A stretch of 64,000 nt of DNA from Flavobacteriales bacterium (GTDB taxonomy: Bacteria > Bacteroidota > Bacteroidia > Flavobacteriales_D > Sanyastnellaceae): contig JAIXWX010000019.1 of assembly GCA_027491075.1 (NCBI GenBank), positions 1-64,000 on the forward strand, read 5' to 3'. The translations under genes were made by a program, and so were the position numbers. Position 1 is the first letter of the stretch. Every line of letters begins with the position of its first letter. The notes under the pieces are model-generated. The model had not been told where the DNA came from and ran no database searches. It worked only from the letters and a program-made list of their open reading frames with translations. Below are positions 1-7,699 of the stretch, piece after piece.

Positions 1-255
1 ACAGAATGGGAAGAGCAGCAAGATTTACTCGTGTATCCCAATCCTGCGTCCACTCACGCTACCATCGAGTTTCCAACCAGCGGAAACTGGAATGTTTCCC
101 TTTACAATTTACAAGGAGCCCTCGTAAGTCAAGACCAATTAAAGCACACCCAACAATTTCAATTAGACCTCCAGTATCTCCCCGCAGGCATTTACACTAT
201 CCAGTGCAATGATGGTAGAGGAAGATGGTATACATCGAAGGTGGTGAAGTGGTAG
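1..255 (+). CDS. C-terminal end of a type IX-secreted protein (5' truncated by window)
   Basis: Frame 1 is open from the first base to the TAG at 253-255, so only the last 84 residues of a larger protein are present. The visible part is a type A type IX secretion sorting domain: a YPNPAS motif near the start, a beta-rich middle, the LPAGIYTI motif, and a basic end (SKVVKW). In Bacteroidota this domain directs export across the outer membrane and surface attachment or release. The function of the missing N-terminal part cannot be told. The domain assignment is secure from the motifs. Confidence 0.85.
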   Translation, partial: TEWEEQQDLLVYPNPASTHATIEFPTSGNWNVSLYNLQGALVSQDQLKHTQQFQLDLQYLPAGIYTIQCNDGRGRWYTSKVVKW

Positions 256-335
256 GAATCAATCCATTCTAATTGTTGCTTTAATATCTTACCCATTGAC
301 AAAAAAAGCCTACCTTTTGAGACAGCCTTTTCTTT

Positions 336-1118
336 TTATGAAGTCGCGTTAAATCGATTATTGACCCCCATTCCAAACAATGCAAAATCATACTTCACAG
401 GATCGTTCTTATCAAACAGCCTCAGTGTAGTCATTATTTCTTCTAATGCTTTCCAATCATTCTGATTGCGTTGAAGTATACCAAGTTCACGAGCAACGTT
501 GCCCGTGTGAACATCCAAAGGAAGCATCAAAGCTGAAGTTGGAATCGCATTCCACAATCCAAAATCAACTCCTTTGGTACCAGGACGAACCATCCATCTC
601 AAAAACATATTTATTCTTTTCGAAGAAGAACCCGTTTCAGGATTTGAGACATGTTTAGTCGTGCGCACGGGATGAGGTATTTCAAAAAAATCTTCTCTAA
701 AGCCAATGATTGAAGTCCTTATATCGCCTTTCTTGAAATGCCTACTAAACGATCCTTCCAAGCCCCCGTGATTCAGGTAAAGATGTTGCAAACCTTTAAC
801 AAAGAACATAGCGTCATCCCCATTAAATGTTCGGTGGACAAACTTCTTCAATCGCATCAATTCTCTCTTGGAATGATTTAAGACAAAGTCATGCGGTTGA
901 TGATCCATCCAATTCATCCATTTCGATGCATTTGCGATAATGCTCTTTCTGTTGCCCCAAGAAATGGTCGCTGCAAGAAAGGCAGCAACCTCAATGTCTT
1001 CTTTCTTAGAAAAAAAATGAGGAATGGAGATGGGATCTGATTCAATAAAGCCAAAACGTTCATAACGTTCAGCTTCCTCATCCAGCAGTTCTTTTAATTG
1101 AGAAGGCGACCACTTCAT
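336..1118 (-). CDS. TIGR02757 / DUF2400 family protein
   Basis: A 260-residue protein that I recognise as the TIGR02757 (DUF2400) family, common in Bacteroidota and of unknown biochemical role. It is mainly helical, has no signal peptide or membrane segment, and should be cytosolic. Conserved-looking features are the SWGNRKSI stretch near residue 55 and LPLDVHTGNV near residue 200. Its ATG overlaps the TGA of the upstream DUF4159 gene as ATGA, making it the last gene of a four-gene translationally coupled operon. Family assignment is confident; function is unknown. Confidence 0.8.
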   Translation of the reverse strand: MKWSPSQLKELLDEEAERYERFGFIESDPISIPHFFSKKEDIEVAAFLAATISWGNRKSIIANASKWMNWMDHQPHDFVLNHSKRELMRLKKFVHRTFNGDDAMFFVKGLQHLYLNHGGLEGSFSRHFKKGDIRTSIIGFREDFFEIPHPVRTTKHVSNPETGSSSKRINMFLRWMVRPGTKGVDFGLWNAIPTSALMLPLDVHTGNVARELGILQRNQNDWKALEEIMTTLRLFDKNDPVKYDFALFGMGVNNRFNATS

Positions 1119-1804
1119 TTAGCGGCTCCCATCAAAGCATACTGAAGAATATTTGCTCCCATCTTCAACGCTTTCGTTCGAGTCTCTTCAGAGTTTTTGT
1201 GTACTTCATAATCTTCCCAGCCATCACCGAGATCGCATTCAAAATCATAAAAACAAACTACTCTGCCCTCGTAAATCAAGGCTAATCCTTGAGGAGCTTT
1301 GCCTTCATGTTCATGAATTTTGGGAAGACCGTTCGGAAAATCATAGGTTTGATGGTAAATGGGATGAGAAAATGGCAGTTCAACAAAGTCTAACTCAGGA
1401 AAGACTTTCTTCATTTCCTTACGGATGAATTTATCCATTCCGTAGTTATCACTGATATGCAAAAAGCCACCCCCCATGAGATAAGCCCGGAGATTGGAGG
1501 CATCGGAAGAAGAGAAAACAACATTGCCATGCCCCGTCATATGCACGAAAGGATAATTGGCTAACTCAGGACTTCCAACATCCGCGAAAGGAACATTAGA
1601 GTCAATGTTCATGTTGAGATTCTTATTTACAAAACCAACCAGATTAGGAACCGATGTTGGATTTGCATAATAATCTCCACCTCCTTTATACTTCAATACT
1701 GCGATTTGATAGGTAGGCGCTAGAAATGACGTAAACACCATTCCTACCGCAACTATCACGGCAATTCTCATCCACTTCATGTCTACAAAAATAAGCGTTA
1801 TCAC
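1115..1804 (-). CDS. DUF4159 domain protein, secreted or membrane anchored
   Basis: A protein of about 229 residues with an N-terminal hydrophobic segment (roughly residues 12-28) followed by a DUF4159 domain. The fold resembles a class I glutamine-amidotransferase/BatA-like domain with motifs such as MTGHGNV, GGGFLHISDN and the repeated FYDFECDLGDG. The family is usually encoded near MoxR/BatA genes or singly in Bacteroidota; its role is not established. I keep the GTG start because it overlaps the ridA TGA as GTGA, matching the ATGA coupling seen at the other two junctions of this operon. An ATG eight codons downstream (1780) also gives a good signal peptide and cannot be excluded. Confidence 0.72.
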   Translation of the reverse strand: MITLIFVDMKWMRIAVIVAVGMVFTSFLAPTYQIAVLKYKGGGDYYANPTSVPNLVGFVNKNLNMNIDSNVPFADVGSPELANYPFVHMTGHGNVVFSSSDASNLRAYLMGGGFLHISDNYGMDKFIRKEMKKVFPELDFVELPFSHPIYHQTYDFPNGLPKIHEHEGKAPQGLALIYEGRVVCFYDFECDLGDGWEDYEVHKNSEETRTKALKMGANILQYALMGAAK

Positions 1805-2178
1805 TTTACGGCGATCATGCTTATTTCTACTTTGGCATCCTTTGGCAAAACCGATACTTGCACTGTTTCGCGTGCAGGAAATTGCGAGGAGAAATAAGTA
1901 GCATATACTTCATTCACTTTGGCGAAATCACCCATATCCTTGAGAAAAATGGATGTTTTCACCACATGCTCAAAAGATGCACCCGCCGCGTTTAGTACTG
2001 CTTGAAGATTTTGCATGACCATTTTGGCCTCTTCCTCCACCGCCAAGGGAATGTAATCCCCTGACTTCGGATTTATTGCAATTTGACCGCTGGTAAATAC
2101 CATTCCGTTGATCTCAATTGCCTGGCTATACGGCCCTATAGGCGCTGGAGCCTGTGGCGTTTCAATTACTTTTTTCAT
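1801..2178 (-). CDS. ridA: RidA family enamine/imine deaminase
   Basis: A 125-residue RidA/YjgF-family protein of normal length. Signature features are the N-terminal PAPIGPYSQA motif, the SGQI segment, and an Arg in FPARETVQV, the position that binds the substrate carboxylate. The family hydrolyses reactive 2-aminoacrylate and related enamines released by PLP enzymes, acting as a cytosolic trimer. The start ATG overlaps the TGA of the upstream amidotransferase gene as ATGA, and its own TGA overlaps the next start. The amino-acid metabolic context fits a housekeeping detoxification role. Confidence 0.9.
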   Translation of the reverse strand: MKKVIETPQAPAPIGPYSQAIEINGMVFTSGQIAINPKSGDYIPLAVEEEAKMVMQNLQAVLNAAGASFEHVVKTSIFLKDMGDFAKVNEVYATYFSSQFPARETVQVSVLPKDAKVEISMIAVK

Positions 2179-2747
2179 ATTCTATTCAATGAATTAATCC
2201 AATTTTGAATCATTTTGTTGCCATTCGGGGTGAGTACACTTTCAGGATGAAACTGCACTGCATGAATGGGCCTCAATTTATGTTTTACGGACATGATCCA
2301 ACCTTTCTCGCTTTCCGAAGTTACTATCAGTTCTTTACCTGGGTCTTTTGCCGCCCAACTGTGATAGTGTCCCACTTGTAGCGGAAACTCCAACTCATCA
2401 AAAAGTTCTCTATGAGGTGCTGTAGGAAAAATATTCGAAGAACGCCCGTGCAACACTTCTGGAAGGTTTTGCAGCGTTCCTCCAAATCTTTCTACAATAG
2501 CTTGAAGCCCTAGGCAAACTCCCAACACTGGTTTTTCAATTGGCAACTTTTCCAATAATTGCGGCATGATGCCAGCGTCTTTGGGCAATCCAGGGCCAGG
2601 AGATAATACGATAGCATCATAGCTCAATGCCTTATCCACGCTAATTTCGTAATTGCGAAAAACATCTACGATCATCCCCTCTGACACCAAATAATGATAC
2701 AGATTGAAAGTAAAACTATCGATATTATCTAATAGTAGAATCCTCAC
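2175..2747 (-). CDS. Anthranilate/aminodeoxychorismate synthase component II (glutamine amidotransferase)
   Basis: A 190-residue class I glutamine amidotransferase of the TrpG/PabA family, which hydrolyses glutamine and passes ammonia to a chorismate-using partner. Visible motifs are LLDNIDSFTFN at the start, the oxyanion-strand SPGPGLP, the nucleophile elbow GVCLGLQ with the catalytic Cys, and the His-Glu pair in QFHPESVLTP. The partner subunit (TrpE or PabB) is not adjacent, so it is not possible to say whether tryptophan or folate synthesis is served; the family is often shared. It is the first gene of the four-gene overlapping operon. Confidence 0.85.
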   Translation of the reverse strand: MRILLLDNIDSFTFNLYHYLVSEGMIVDVFRNYEISVDKALSYDAIVLSPGPGLPKDAGIMPQLLEKLPIEKPVLGVCLGLQAIVERFGGTLQNLPEVLHGRSSNIFPTAPHRELFDELEFPLQVGHYHSWAAKDPGKELIVTSESEKGWIMSVKHKLRPIHAVQFHPESVLTPNGNKMIQNWINSLNRI

Positions 2748-2770
2748 AACAATTAAAGCCTTCTAGTGGT

Positions 2771-2778
2771 TATATTTG
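2771..2778 (+). promoter_or_regulatory. Putative -7 promoter element (TATATTTG)
   Basis: A perfect match to the Bacteroidetes -7 consensus TAnnTTTG, ending 15 bases before the ATG of the 53-residue ORF at 2794. No clear TTG at -33 was seen, so support rests on the -7 match and position alone. Confidence 0.4.
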
Positions 2779-2793
2779 TCTAAAGAAAAAGAT

Positions 2794-2955
2794 ATGCTGT
2801 TAAAAAAGATCCTTTACTATTTAAATCCTGTTAACCTATTCAAACGAGAGAAAGTAGACATCAACTTGCGATTCATGCATGGTATTAACAAGATATCTAT
2901 TCTTTTATTCCTTGTTTGCTTGGCCGTCATGATCATTCGTGCTGTGTCGCGCTAA
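2794..2955 (+). CDS. Small single-span membrane protein (53 aa), function unknown
   Basis: A short ORF with an ATG, an amphipathic basic N-terminus (MLLKKILYYLNPVNLFKREK) and one hydrophobic span near residues 34-49, ending in RAVSR. Small proteins of this kind are common in Bacteroidota but I do not recognise the family with certainty. A TATATTTG promoter element precedes it, which favours a real gene. Its last 23 bases overlap the 3' end of gldD on the opposite strand, so the two genes are convergent. Confidence 0.55.
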   Translation: MLLKKILYYLNPVNLFKREKVDINLRFMHGINKISILLFLVCLAVMIIRAVSR

Positions 2956-3523
2956 TATTCCATTTCACCGAATTGGCCATTTTCAATAAATCTTCTCTTA
3001 CAAAATCCAAAACTGGAGCAATTGAATCTGGATTCGGTCGGTTGTTAAAATAAAGACTTCCTCTTAAAAAATTAGCGGTACTATCTGTGACGAAAAACTG
3101 TACCTGCGATGCCGCTTCACCCTCTATGTCGTAAAAAATTCCGTACACATTGTTTTGCGGTTGATCTATAGGAGTTCTTTTGAGCGCCGTGGCCTTCAGT
3201 TCATGTTTCGCGGCAAACTGGTACGCCTCCTTCACCAATTCATTGACATCCTTATTTACTGTAAAATAAGTACAATAAACGGAAGCATTGAAACGGGGAA
3301 AATCTACGTTAAACCAACAGGAATCACTTCCCGTGCGATCCTTAAAAACATTCACTTTAGAATACTTTGGCACTTCCATAGAAAAGTTACAGCTTGATTC
3401 GAAGGTGGTATATGCCTTTTGAGGGAGATCAATACGGAAGTATCCGGATGGCTTGGGAATAGGAGGCGATGAGCACGCCAGCAAGAATATCACTATGACT
3501 AACAATAAAACCGTTGACCGCAT
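2933..3523 (-). CDS. gldD: GldD gliding-motility lipoprotein
   Basis: A 196-residue lipoprotein with a signal peptide and lipobox LLAC at about residues 14-17, followed by the GldD-type body (PKPSGYFRIDLPQKAY, SCWFNVDFPRFNA). GldD is required for gliding and for proper type IX secretion in Flavobacterium; its exact biochemical role is unsettled. It follows gldE with only two bases between, and gldE follows ssb, which is the usual Bacteroidota ssb-gldE-gldD order. The length is normal. No oddity apart from the tail overlap with the small membrane ORF. Confidence 0.92.
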   Translation of the reverse strand: MRSTVLLLVIVIFLLACSSPPIPKPSGYFRIDLPQKAYTTFESSCNFSMEVPKYSKVNVFKDRTGSDSCWFNVDFPRFNASVYCTYFTVNKDVNELVKEAYQFAAKHELKATALKRTPIDQPQNNVYGIFYDIEGEAASQVQFFVTDSTANFLRGSLYFNNRPNPDSIAPVLDFVREDLLKMANSVKWNISATQHE

Positions 3524-3525
3524 TC

Positions 3526-4848
3526 TTAAGATAATTTTACTTTAACCCTCTTGATTTTTCTTATGTCGGCTGCCTCTACAGAAAAAGAAACTCCATTGTA
3601 TTTGATCTCATCTCCCTTTTCCAAAATGCGACCACTTTGTTCGAGAAGAAATCCTGCCAAGGTAGTGCTGTCTCCCTTTGCTGCTTCAAAAAACTCTCGA
3701 TCCAAGTCAAGAATTTTGCTTACATCCACCAACAAGATTTTTCCTTCAAAGATGTATGTACTTTCATCTAATTTTGAATAGTGTAATTCTTCATCATCAA
3801 ATTCATCGTTAATGTTCCCAACGATTTCTTCTAAGATATCTTCGAGCGTAATAAGCCCTTGTGTCCCCCCGTATTCATCCACAACTATTGCCAAGTGAAT
3901 TTTCTGTTTTTGAAATTCTTGGAGTAAATCATCAATTTTCTTATTTTCTGGAACGAAAAACGGCTGCTTGATGATGCTTTGCCAATGGAAAGTTTGACTT
4001 TCTATATGTGGAAGTAGATCTTTTACAAAAACGAAACCTGCAATCTCATCAGGAGAGTTTTTGAATACTGGCCAACGGCTATAGCCTTTATCCAGAATCT
4101 TAGTCATCACCTCCTCGAAAGCGTCATCTTCCCAGAGGTATGCAATATCCGTACGCGGCGTCATCACCTGCCCTACTTCCTTTGCGCCAAAGGTTACAAT
4201 TCCCTCTAATATTTTGTTCTCCTCATCGCTCAGATTATCGCTTTGGGTTAGTTCTAGTGCGTGTCCAAGATCATCCACCGTGATATGACTAGAGGCTCTA
4301 TTTTTTAGCTTCCCCTCCAGAAATCCCGAAGTTTTCATCAAAATAAATGTCAGGGGAGAAAATATTTTTTGAATCCAGATCAAAGGTACCGCCATGAATC
4401 GTGCGTTGCGCATGTTGTTTCCTGTAGCATAAACTTTGGGGATTACTTCTCCAAACAACACCAGAATAAAAGTGATAGCTACGACATCAATCAATGTTTT
4501 CACCCAATCTGGATATTGCTCCGACGGAAACCACATAGCGGCTATTTCCGTGGCAACTAAGACAATCGCAATATTGATGGCATTGTTGGTGATTAAGATT
4601 GTGGCCAACAATCTTTTTGGTCCTGTTTCTTTATCGGGTTCCTCCAGTAATTCCAAGATGGCTTTAGAGCCACGATCTTTTGATTCTTTCAACTCCGCAC
4701 GTTGCGAGGGGTTGAGAGAGAACAGTGCGACTTCGCTACCACTGATTAAGGCGCTGCACAAAAGCAAAAGCAGCACGAGTAATAGAGGACCCGCGCTGCT
4801 CCAAATGCTAAGAAGATGAATATCTAAAATCGAAAGGGGAATATCCAA
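3526..4848 (-). CDS. gldE: GldE gliding-associated transporter-like protein (CNNM, CBS pair, CorC/HlyC domain)
   Basis: A 440-residue membrane protein. The N-terminal third is a CNNM (DUF21) domain with about four hydrophobic segments (for example LLLVLLLLLCSALISGSEVALFSL near residues 22-45), then a CBS pair (TPRTDIAYL to LEDILEEIVG, about residues 230-345) and a C-terminal CorC/HlyC transporter-associated domain. Genes of this type next to gldD are named gldE and partly overlap GldD function in F. johnsoniae; the fold resembles magnesium/cobalt efflux proteins. The ATG at 4848 begins just before the first span. It is co-oriented with ssb and gldD. Confidence 0.92.
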   Translation of the reverse strand: MDIPLSILDIHLLSIWSSAGPLLLVLLLLLCSALISGSEVALFSLNPSQRAELKESKDRGSKAILELLEEPDKETGPKRLLATILITNNAINIAIVLVATEIAAMWFPSEQYPDWVKTLIDVVAITFILVLFGEVIPKVYATGNNMRNARFMAVPLIWIQKIFSPLTFILMKTSGFLEGKLKNRASSHITVDDLGHALELTQSDNLSDEENKILEGIVTFGAKEVGQVMTPRTDIAYLWEDDAFEEVMTKILDKGYSRWPVFKNSPDEIAGFVFVKDLLPHIESQTFHWQSIIKQPFFVPENKKIDDLLQEFQKQKIHLAIVVDEYGGTQGLITLEDILEEIVGNINDEFDDEELHYSKLDESTYIFEGKILLVDVSKILDLDREFFEAAKGDSTTLAGFLLEQSGRILEKGDEIKYNGVSFSVEAADIRKIKRVKVKLS

Positions 4849-4873
4849 ATCGATAAGTGTTAGTTAGCAACAA

Positions 4874-5329
4874 TTAAAACGGAAGGTCATCTTCCTGAGG
4901 TTCCACTGAAACGGGAGCTTCCGGCATGGTGCGATTCATGGGTTGGGTATTTTCGCTTGTGCTGTTGCTACCAGAACTCTGACCAGCATTTTGGCTTCGT
5001 GGAGTGAGGATGGTCAACTCATCAATGTCCACTTCAGTAATGTACTTCGTTTCTCCGTTTTGTTCCCACGAACGATTTCTCAGTCGTCCTTCCAAGTATA
5101 CACTCATTCCTTTTTTCAAATAGTCTTGAACCACTTTTGCCAAACCAGCGCGGCGAACAGTAATGTTGTGCCAATCCGTTTGTTCTTTCATTTCCCCTGA
5201 ATTCTTATCCTTCCATCTTTCTGTGGTCGCAATTCTAAATGACGCAATCATACCGCCGTTATCGAAGGTTTTTACCTCTGGATCCTTACCTAGATTACCG
5301 ATAAGGATGACTTTGTTTACACTAGCCAT
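4874..5329 (-). CDS. ssb: Single-stranded DNA-binding protein
   Basis: A 151-residue SSB. The OB-fold spans residues 1-110 (VNKVILIGNLGKDPEV, the DWHNITVRRA strand, YLEGRLRNRSWE), followed by a Ser/Asn/Gln-rich flexible tail ending in the acidic tip DDLPF, the standard interaction motif for RecQ, PriA and other partners. It protects single-stranded DNA in replication and repair. The gene heads the ssb-gldE-gldD set and has a TAnnTTTG element about 40 bp upstream. Family length and both ends look intact. Confidence 0.95.
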   Translation of the reverse strand: MASVNKVILIGNLGKDPEVKTFDNGGMIASFRIATTERWKDKNSGEMKEQTDWHNITVRRAGLAKVVQDYLKKGMSVYLEGRLRNRSWEQNGETKYITEVDIDELTILTPRSQNAGQSSGSNSTSENTQPMNRTMPEAPVSVEPQEDDLPF

Positions 5330-5367
5330 GTTGTTATTTTTTTTGGTTAATTATTAGTTTAACACTG

Positions 5368-5375
5368 CAAATCTA
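5368..5375 (-). promoter_or_regulatory. Putative -7 promoter element for ssb (TAGATTTG)
   Basis: On the minus strand this reads TAGATTTG, a perfect TAnnTTTG match, 38 bases upstream of the ssb ATG. A -33 TTG is not evident at the usual spacing. Confidence 0.4.
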
Positions 5376-5417
5376 TCTTCAAAACCTCTCTCTTTATCCG
5401 TTTATGCGGTATTCTAA

Positions 5418-6473
5418 TTATTTATACAAATTTATGGCTTCAAAGTAACGTTCAATCAATCGAGGCACGCCCTTTTCCAAGATTTTATCAACCGAAAACC
5501 AATTGGCTTTATCCAGCGAAAAGGATGGAATATTATTCACTTCAAATCTAAAAAAACGAGCTTCTATTTTCCTATGGCTCAATAAGTGACGGTATGCTGG
5601 AGATATGTCAGTTAGAACAGCCTGATTTGAGAGTGCATATTCTTTATTGAAGAAAGAGAGAACTTGCTCCTCTAGGATAGGAGTTTCGCTTTCTAGGACG
5701 GGAAAATCATATAGTCCCTTCCAGATTCCTTCACTGTCTCGTCTTTTAACAAAGAGACCATTTTTATACTTGACTACGGCATAGTATAAAAATAAATTTT
5801 TTACTGCCGTCTTCTTCGATTTCAGAGGTATCTCCTTAACCACCTCCATTTTTTTTGCATAGCACACGCCTGAAAGTGGGCAGTCTCTACAATTTGGATT
5901 CACTGGCACGCATTGCAAAGCCCCAAATTCCATGATCGCCTGGTTGTGAAGCGCTGGACGCTCAAGGTCCAATTCCCTAGCAGCGATCGATTTTACCTCT
6001 CCGAGTCCAAACATTGAATCCACAGGGTCCAATACTCCAAATACCCGAGAGATAACACGGATAACATTTCCATCTACTACTGCATGCGGCAAATTGTAGG
6101 AAAAAGAAGCAATCGCTGCGGCTGTATATTCTCCCACCCCTTTCAAAGATATTATTTCAGAATAACTAGAGGGAAAACGACCTTGAAAACGATCCCTAAC
6201 AGTTTGCGCACTATGATGCAAATTTCTAGCTCTGCTGTAGTAACCCAAACCTTGCCAATGCTTAAGGACGATGTCCTCCGATGCGTTAGCAAGATCAGTA
6301 ATCGTTGGAAATGCATCTGTAAACTTCAAGTAGTAGGGCAACCCCTGTTCTACTCTTGTTTGTTGTAATATAATTTCCGAGAGCCAAATTTTGTAGGGAT
6401 CCAAGGTATCTCGCCAAGGCAGATCGCGCTTGTGTTTTAGATACCATTGGATGATAGAGTTCGAGAAATTCAT
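5418..6473 (-). CDS. mutY: A/G-specific adenine DNA glycosylase
   Basis: A 351-residue MutY. It removes adenine mispaired with 8-oxoguanine. Visible are the N-terminal HhH-GPD domain (RDLPWR, WLSEIILQQT with the catalytic Glu, LKGVGEYTAAAIAS hairpin, AVVDGNVIRV with the conserved Asp), the iron-sulfur loop C-X6-C-X2-C-X5-C, and a C-terminal NUDIX-like 8-oxoG recognition domain. I place the start at the ATG at 6473 (MNFSNSI); the open frame extends 35 residues further upstream but that extension is not family-like and would run into the HU promoter. It is divergent from the HU gene. Confidence 0.93.
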   Translation of the reverse strand: MNFSNSIIQWYLKHKRDLPWRDTLDPYKIWLSEIILQQTRVEQGLPYYLKFTDAFPTITDLANASEDIVLKHWQGLGYYSRARNLHHSAQTVRDRFQGRFPSSYSEIISLKGVGEYTAAAIASFSYNLPHAVVDGNVIRVISRVFGVLDPVDSMFGLGEVKSIAARELDLERPALHNQAIMEFGALQCVPVNPNCRDCPLSGVCYAKKMEVVKEIPLKSKKTAVKNLFLYYAVVKYKNGLFVKRRDSEGIWKGLYDFPVLESETPILEEQVLSFFNKEYALSNQAVLTDISPAYRHLLSHRKIEARFFRFEVNNIPSFSLDKANWFSVDKILEKGVPRLIERYFEAINLYK

Positions 6474-6515
6474 AGGTGTTTTAAAAAAAATGCTAACACT
6501 CGGAAAAACAATGTA

Positions 6516-6544
6516 TTGAAATTCGGGGATAAACACTATATTTG
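6516..6544 (+). promoter_or_regulatory. Bacteroidetes-type promoter for the HU gene
   Basis: TTG at 6516-6518 and TATATTTG at 6537-6544, separated by 18 bp, match the Bacteroidetes promoter pattern (TTG/TTTG at -33, TAnnTTTG at -7). It lies 52 bases upstream of the HU ATG and between the divergent mutY and HU genes. Confidence 0.65.
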
Positions 6545-6596
6545 CCGCCCCAAATTTTAGTGAATATTCATTAAACAAAGATAAAACCTCAGCAAG

Positions 6597-6896
6597 ATGA
6601 CGAAGGCAGACATCGTAACAGAGATTTCCAATAAGACAGGCATCAGCAAAGAAGATGTATTGGCGATTGTGGAAGGCTTTATGACAACAGTTAAGAACTC
6701 CATGGAGAATGGAGAAAACGTTTATTTACGTGGATTCGGCAGCTTCATTGTGAAGAAGCGTGCAGAAAAGTTGGGAAGAAATATCCTTGCTAAGACAAGC
6801 GTAACTATCCCAGCGCACTATGTGCCTGCGTTCAAGCCAGCGAAGGAGTTCGTTGACTCTGTGAAGGAGAAAGTGAAAGTGGCTGAGCATGTCTAA
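6597..6896 (+). CDS. HU/IHF family DNA-binding protein
   Basis: A 99-residue HU-family nucleoid protein. It has the N-terminal helical dimerisation region (TKADIVTEISNKTGISKEDV), the conserved RGFGSF turn and a DNA-binding arm around residues 50-75 containing the IPAHYVPAFKPAKEF segment typical of Bacteroidota HU. It bends and compacts DNA as a dimer. The gene has the best promoter match in this part of the window, and the end of its frame overlaps the start of the following TPR gene by eight bases, implying cotranscription. Confidence 0.92.
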   Translation: MTKADIVTEISNKTGISKEDVLAIVEGFMTTVKNSMENGENVYLRGFGSFIVKKRAEKLGRNILAKTSVTIPAHYVPAFKPAKEFVDSVKEKVKVAEHV

Positions 6897-7479
6897 GAAA
6901 TCTGGACTTGCGTTTTTAGTGATTGTGAGCCTTGGGCTCATCGTTCTTTTTTTATTGCTTCCAAAAATTCCTTCTTCATTAAAAGAGAAGGCTGACCAAC
7001 CCATCGATGCAGATAGCCTCAAGCTGATGCAAGCCATTGAGTTGGTGAATGGACCTAATCCAATGGAAGGCATAACCATGCTTCGTGAGATTCTATCAAA
7101 AGATTCTATGAACGTGGAGGCCAATTATTGGTTGGGCGTTTTTTCCGTTCAATCTGGACAACTGGACAAAGCAGTTTCTAGATTCAACAAAGTGTTGTCT
7201 GTGAATCCGAATTACTTGGCTGCCCATATTGATATGGGATCCATGTACATGGAAATGGACAGTGTTAACAAGGCTTTGGAATGCTTTCAAAAAGGTATTG
7301 CCATTGACTCCACTAACAATTTCGCTTTGTTGTTTGCGGCAAGAGCTCAAGAGCAATTAGGACAATATGAGGAAGCGAAGAAAAACTTCGAGCAACTTTT
7401 AAGACATAACTCGGATACTGTCGTAGTAAAGAGAGTTAAAGAGTACATAAATAATATAGAAACAAAACTAAACCCGTAG
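6889..7479 (+). CDS. Membrane-anchored tetratricopeptide repeat protein
   Basis: A 196-residue protein with one N-terminal membrane anchor (residues 7-24, ending LLLPK) and about three TPR units after residue 45, including VEANYWLGVFSVQSGQLDKA, PNYLAAHIDMGSMYMEMDSV and NNFALLFAARAQEQLGQYEE. TPRs mediate protein-protein contacts; no enzymatic domain is present. The orientation should place the repeats in the periplasm. It sits between HU and RNase G, a conserved arrangement in Bacteroidota, but its specific partner is unknown. Start overlaps the HU gene by eight bases. Confidence 0.8.
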   Translation: MSKKSGLAFLVIVSLGLIVLFLLLPKIPSSLKEKADQPIDADSLKLMQAIELVNGPNPMEGITMLREILSKDSMNVEANYWLGVFSVQSGQLDKAVSRFNKVLSVNPNYLAAHIDMGSMYMEMDSVNKALECFQKGIAIDSTNNFALLFAARAQEQLGQYEEAKKNFEQLLRHNSDTVVVKRVKEYINNIETKLNP

Positions 7480-7483
7480 AACA

Positions 7484-7579
7484 ATGCCTTGCGGTAAGAA
7501 AAGAAAGCGCCATAAGATGGCTACGCACAAAAGAAAGAAGCGTTTGAGAAAAAACCGTCACAAGAAGAAGGTTAGATAG
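7484..7579 (+). CDS. Tiny basic protein, AURKAIP1/COX24-like (31 aa)
   Basis: A 31-codon ORF beginning ATG five bases after the TPR gene stop. The product is extremely basic: MPCGKKRKRHKMATHKRKKR then LRKNRHKKKVR. I recognise this as the small Bacteroidota protein usually annotated AURKAIP1/COX24 domain, related in composition and motif to mitochondrial mS38 and actinobacterial bS22 small-subunit ribosomal proteins. A ribosomal role in this organism is inference. It lies directly upstream of the RNase E/G gene, its common neighbour. Easily missed by length filters. Confidence 0.8.
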   Translation: MPCGKKRKRHKMATHKRKKRLRKNRHKKKVR

Positions 7580-7699
7580 TCTTTGGACTTCCTCATACAA
7601 GCTGTGGAGCATGTTGGCCATTGGTCTACATGCTTTGCTGCTTTGATGGTAATTCATATTCTCCTTTATCGGAGCTAAATCATTCAGCCGATTAATTCA

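Noticed and set aside
6726-7124. 132-codon minus-strand ORF across HU and the TPR gene
   Set aside because: Antisense shadow of two well-supported genes, without protein-like motifs or promoter.
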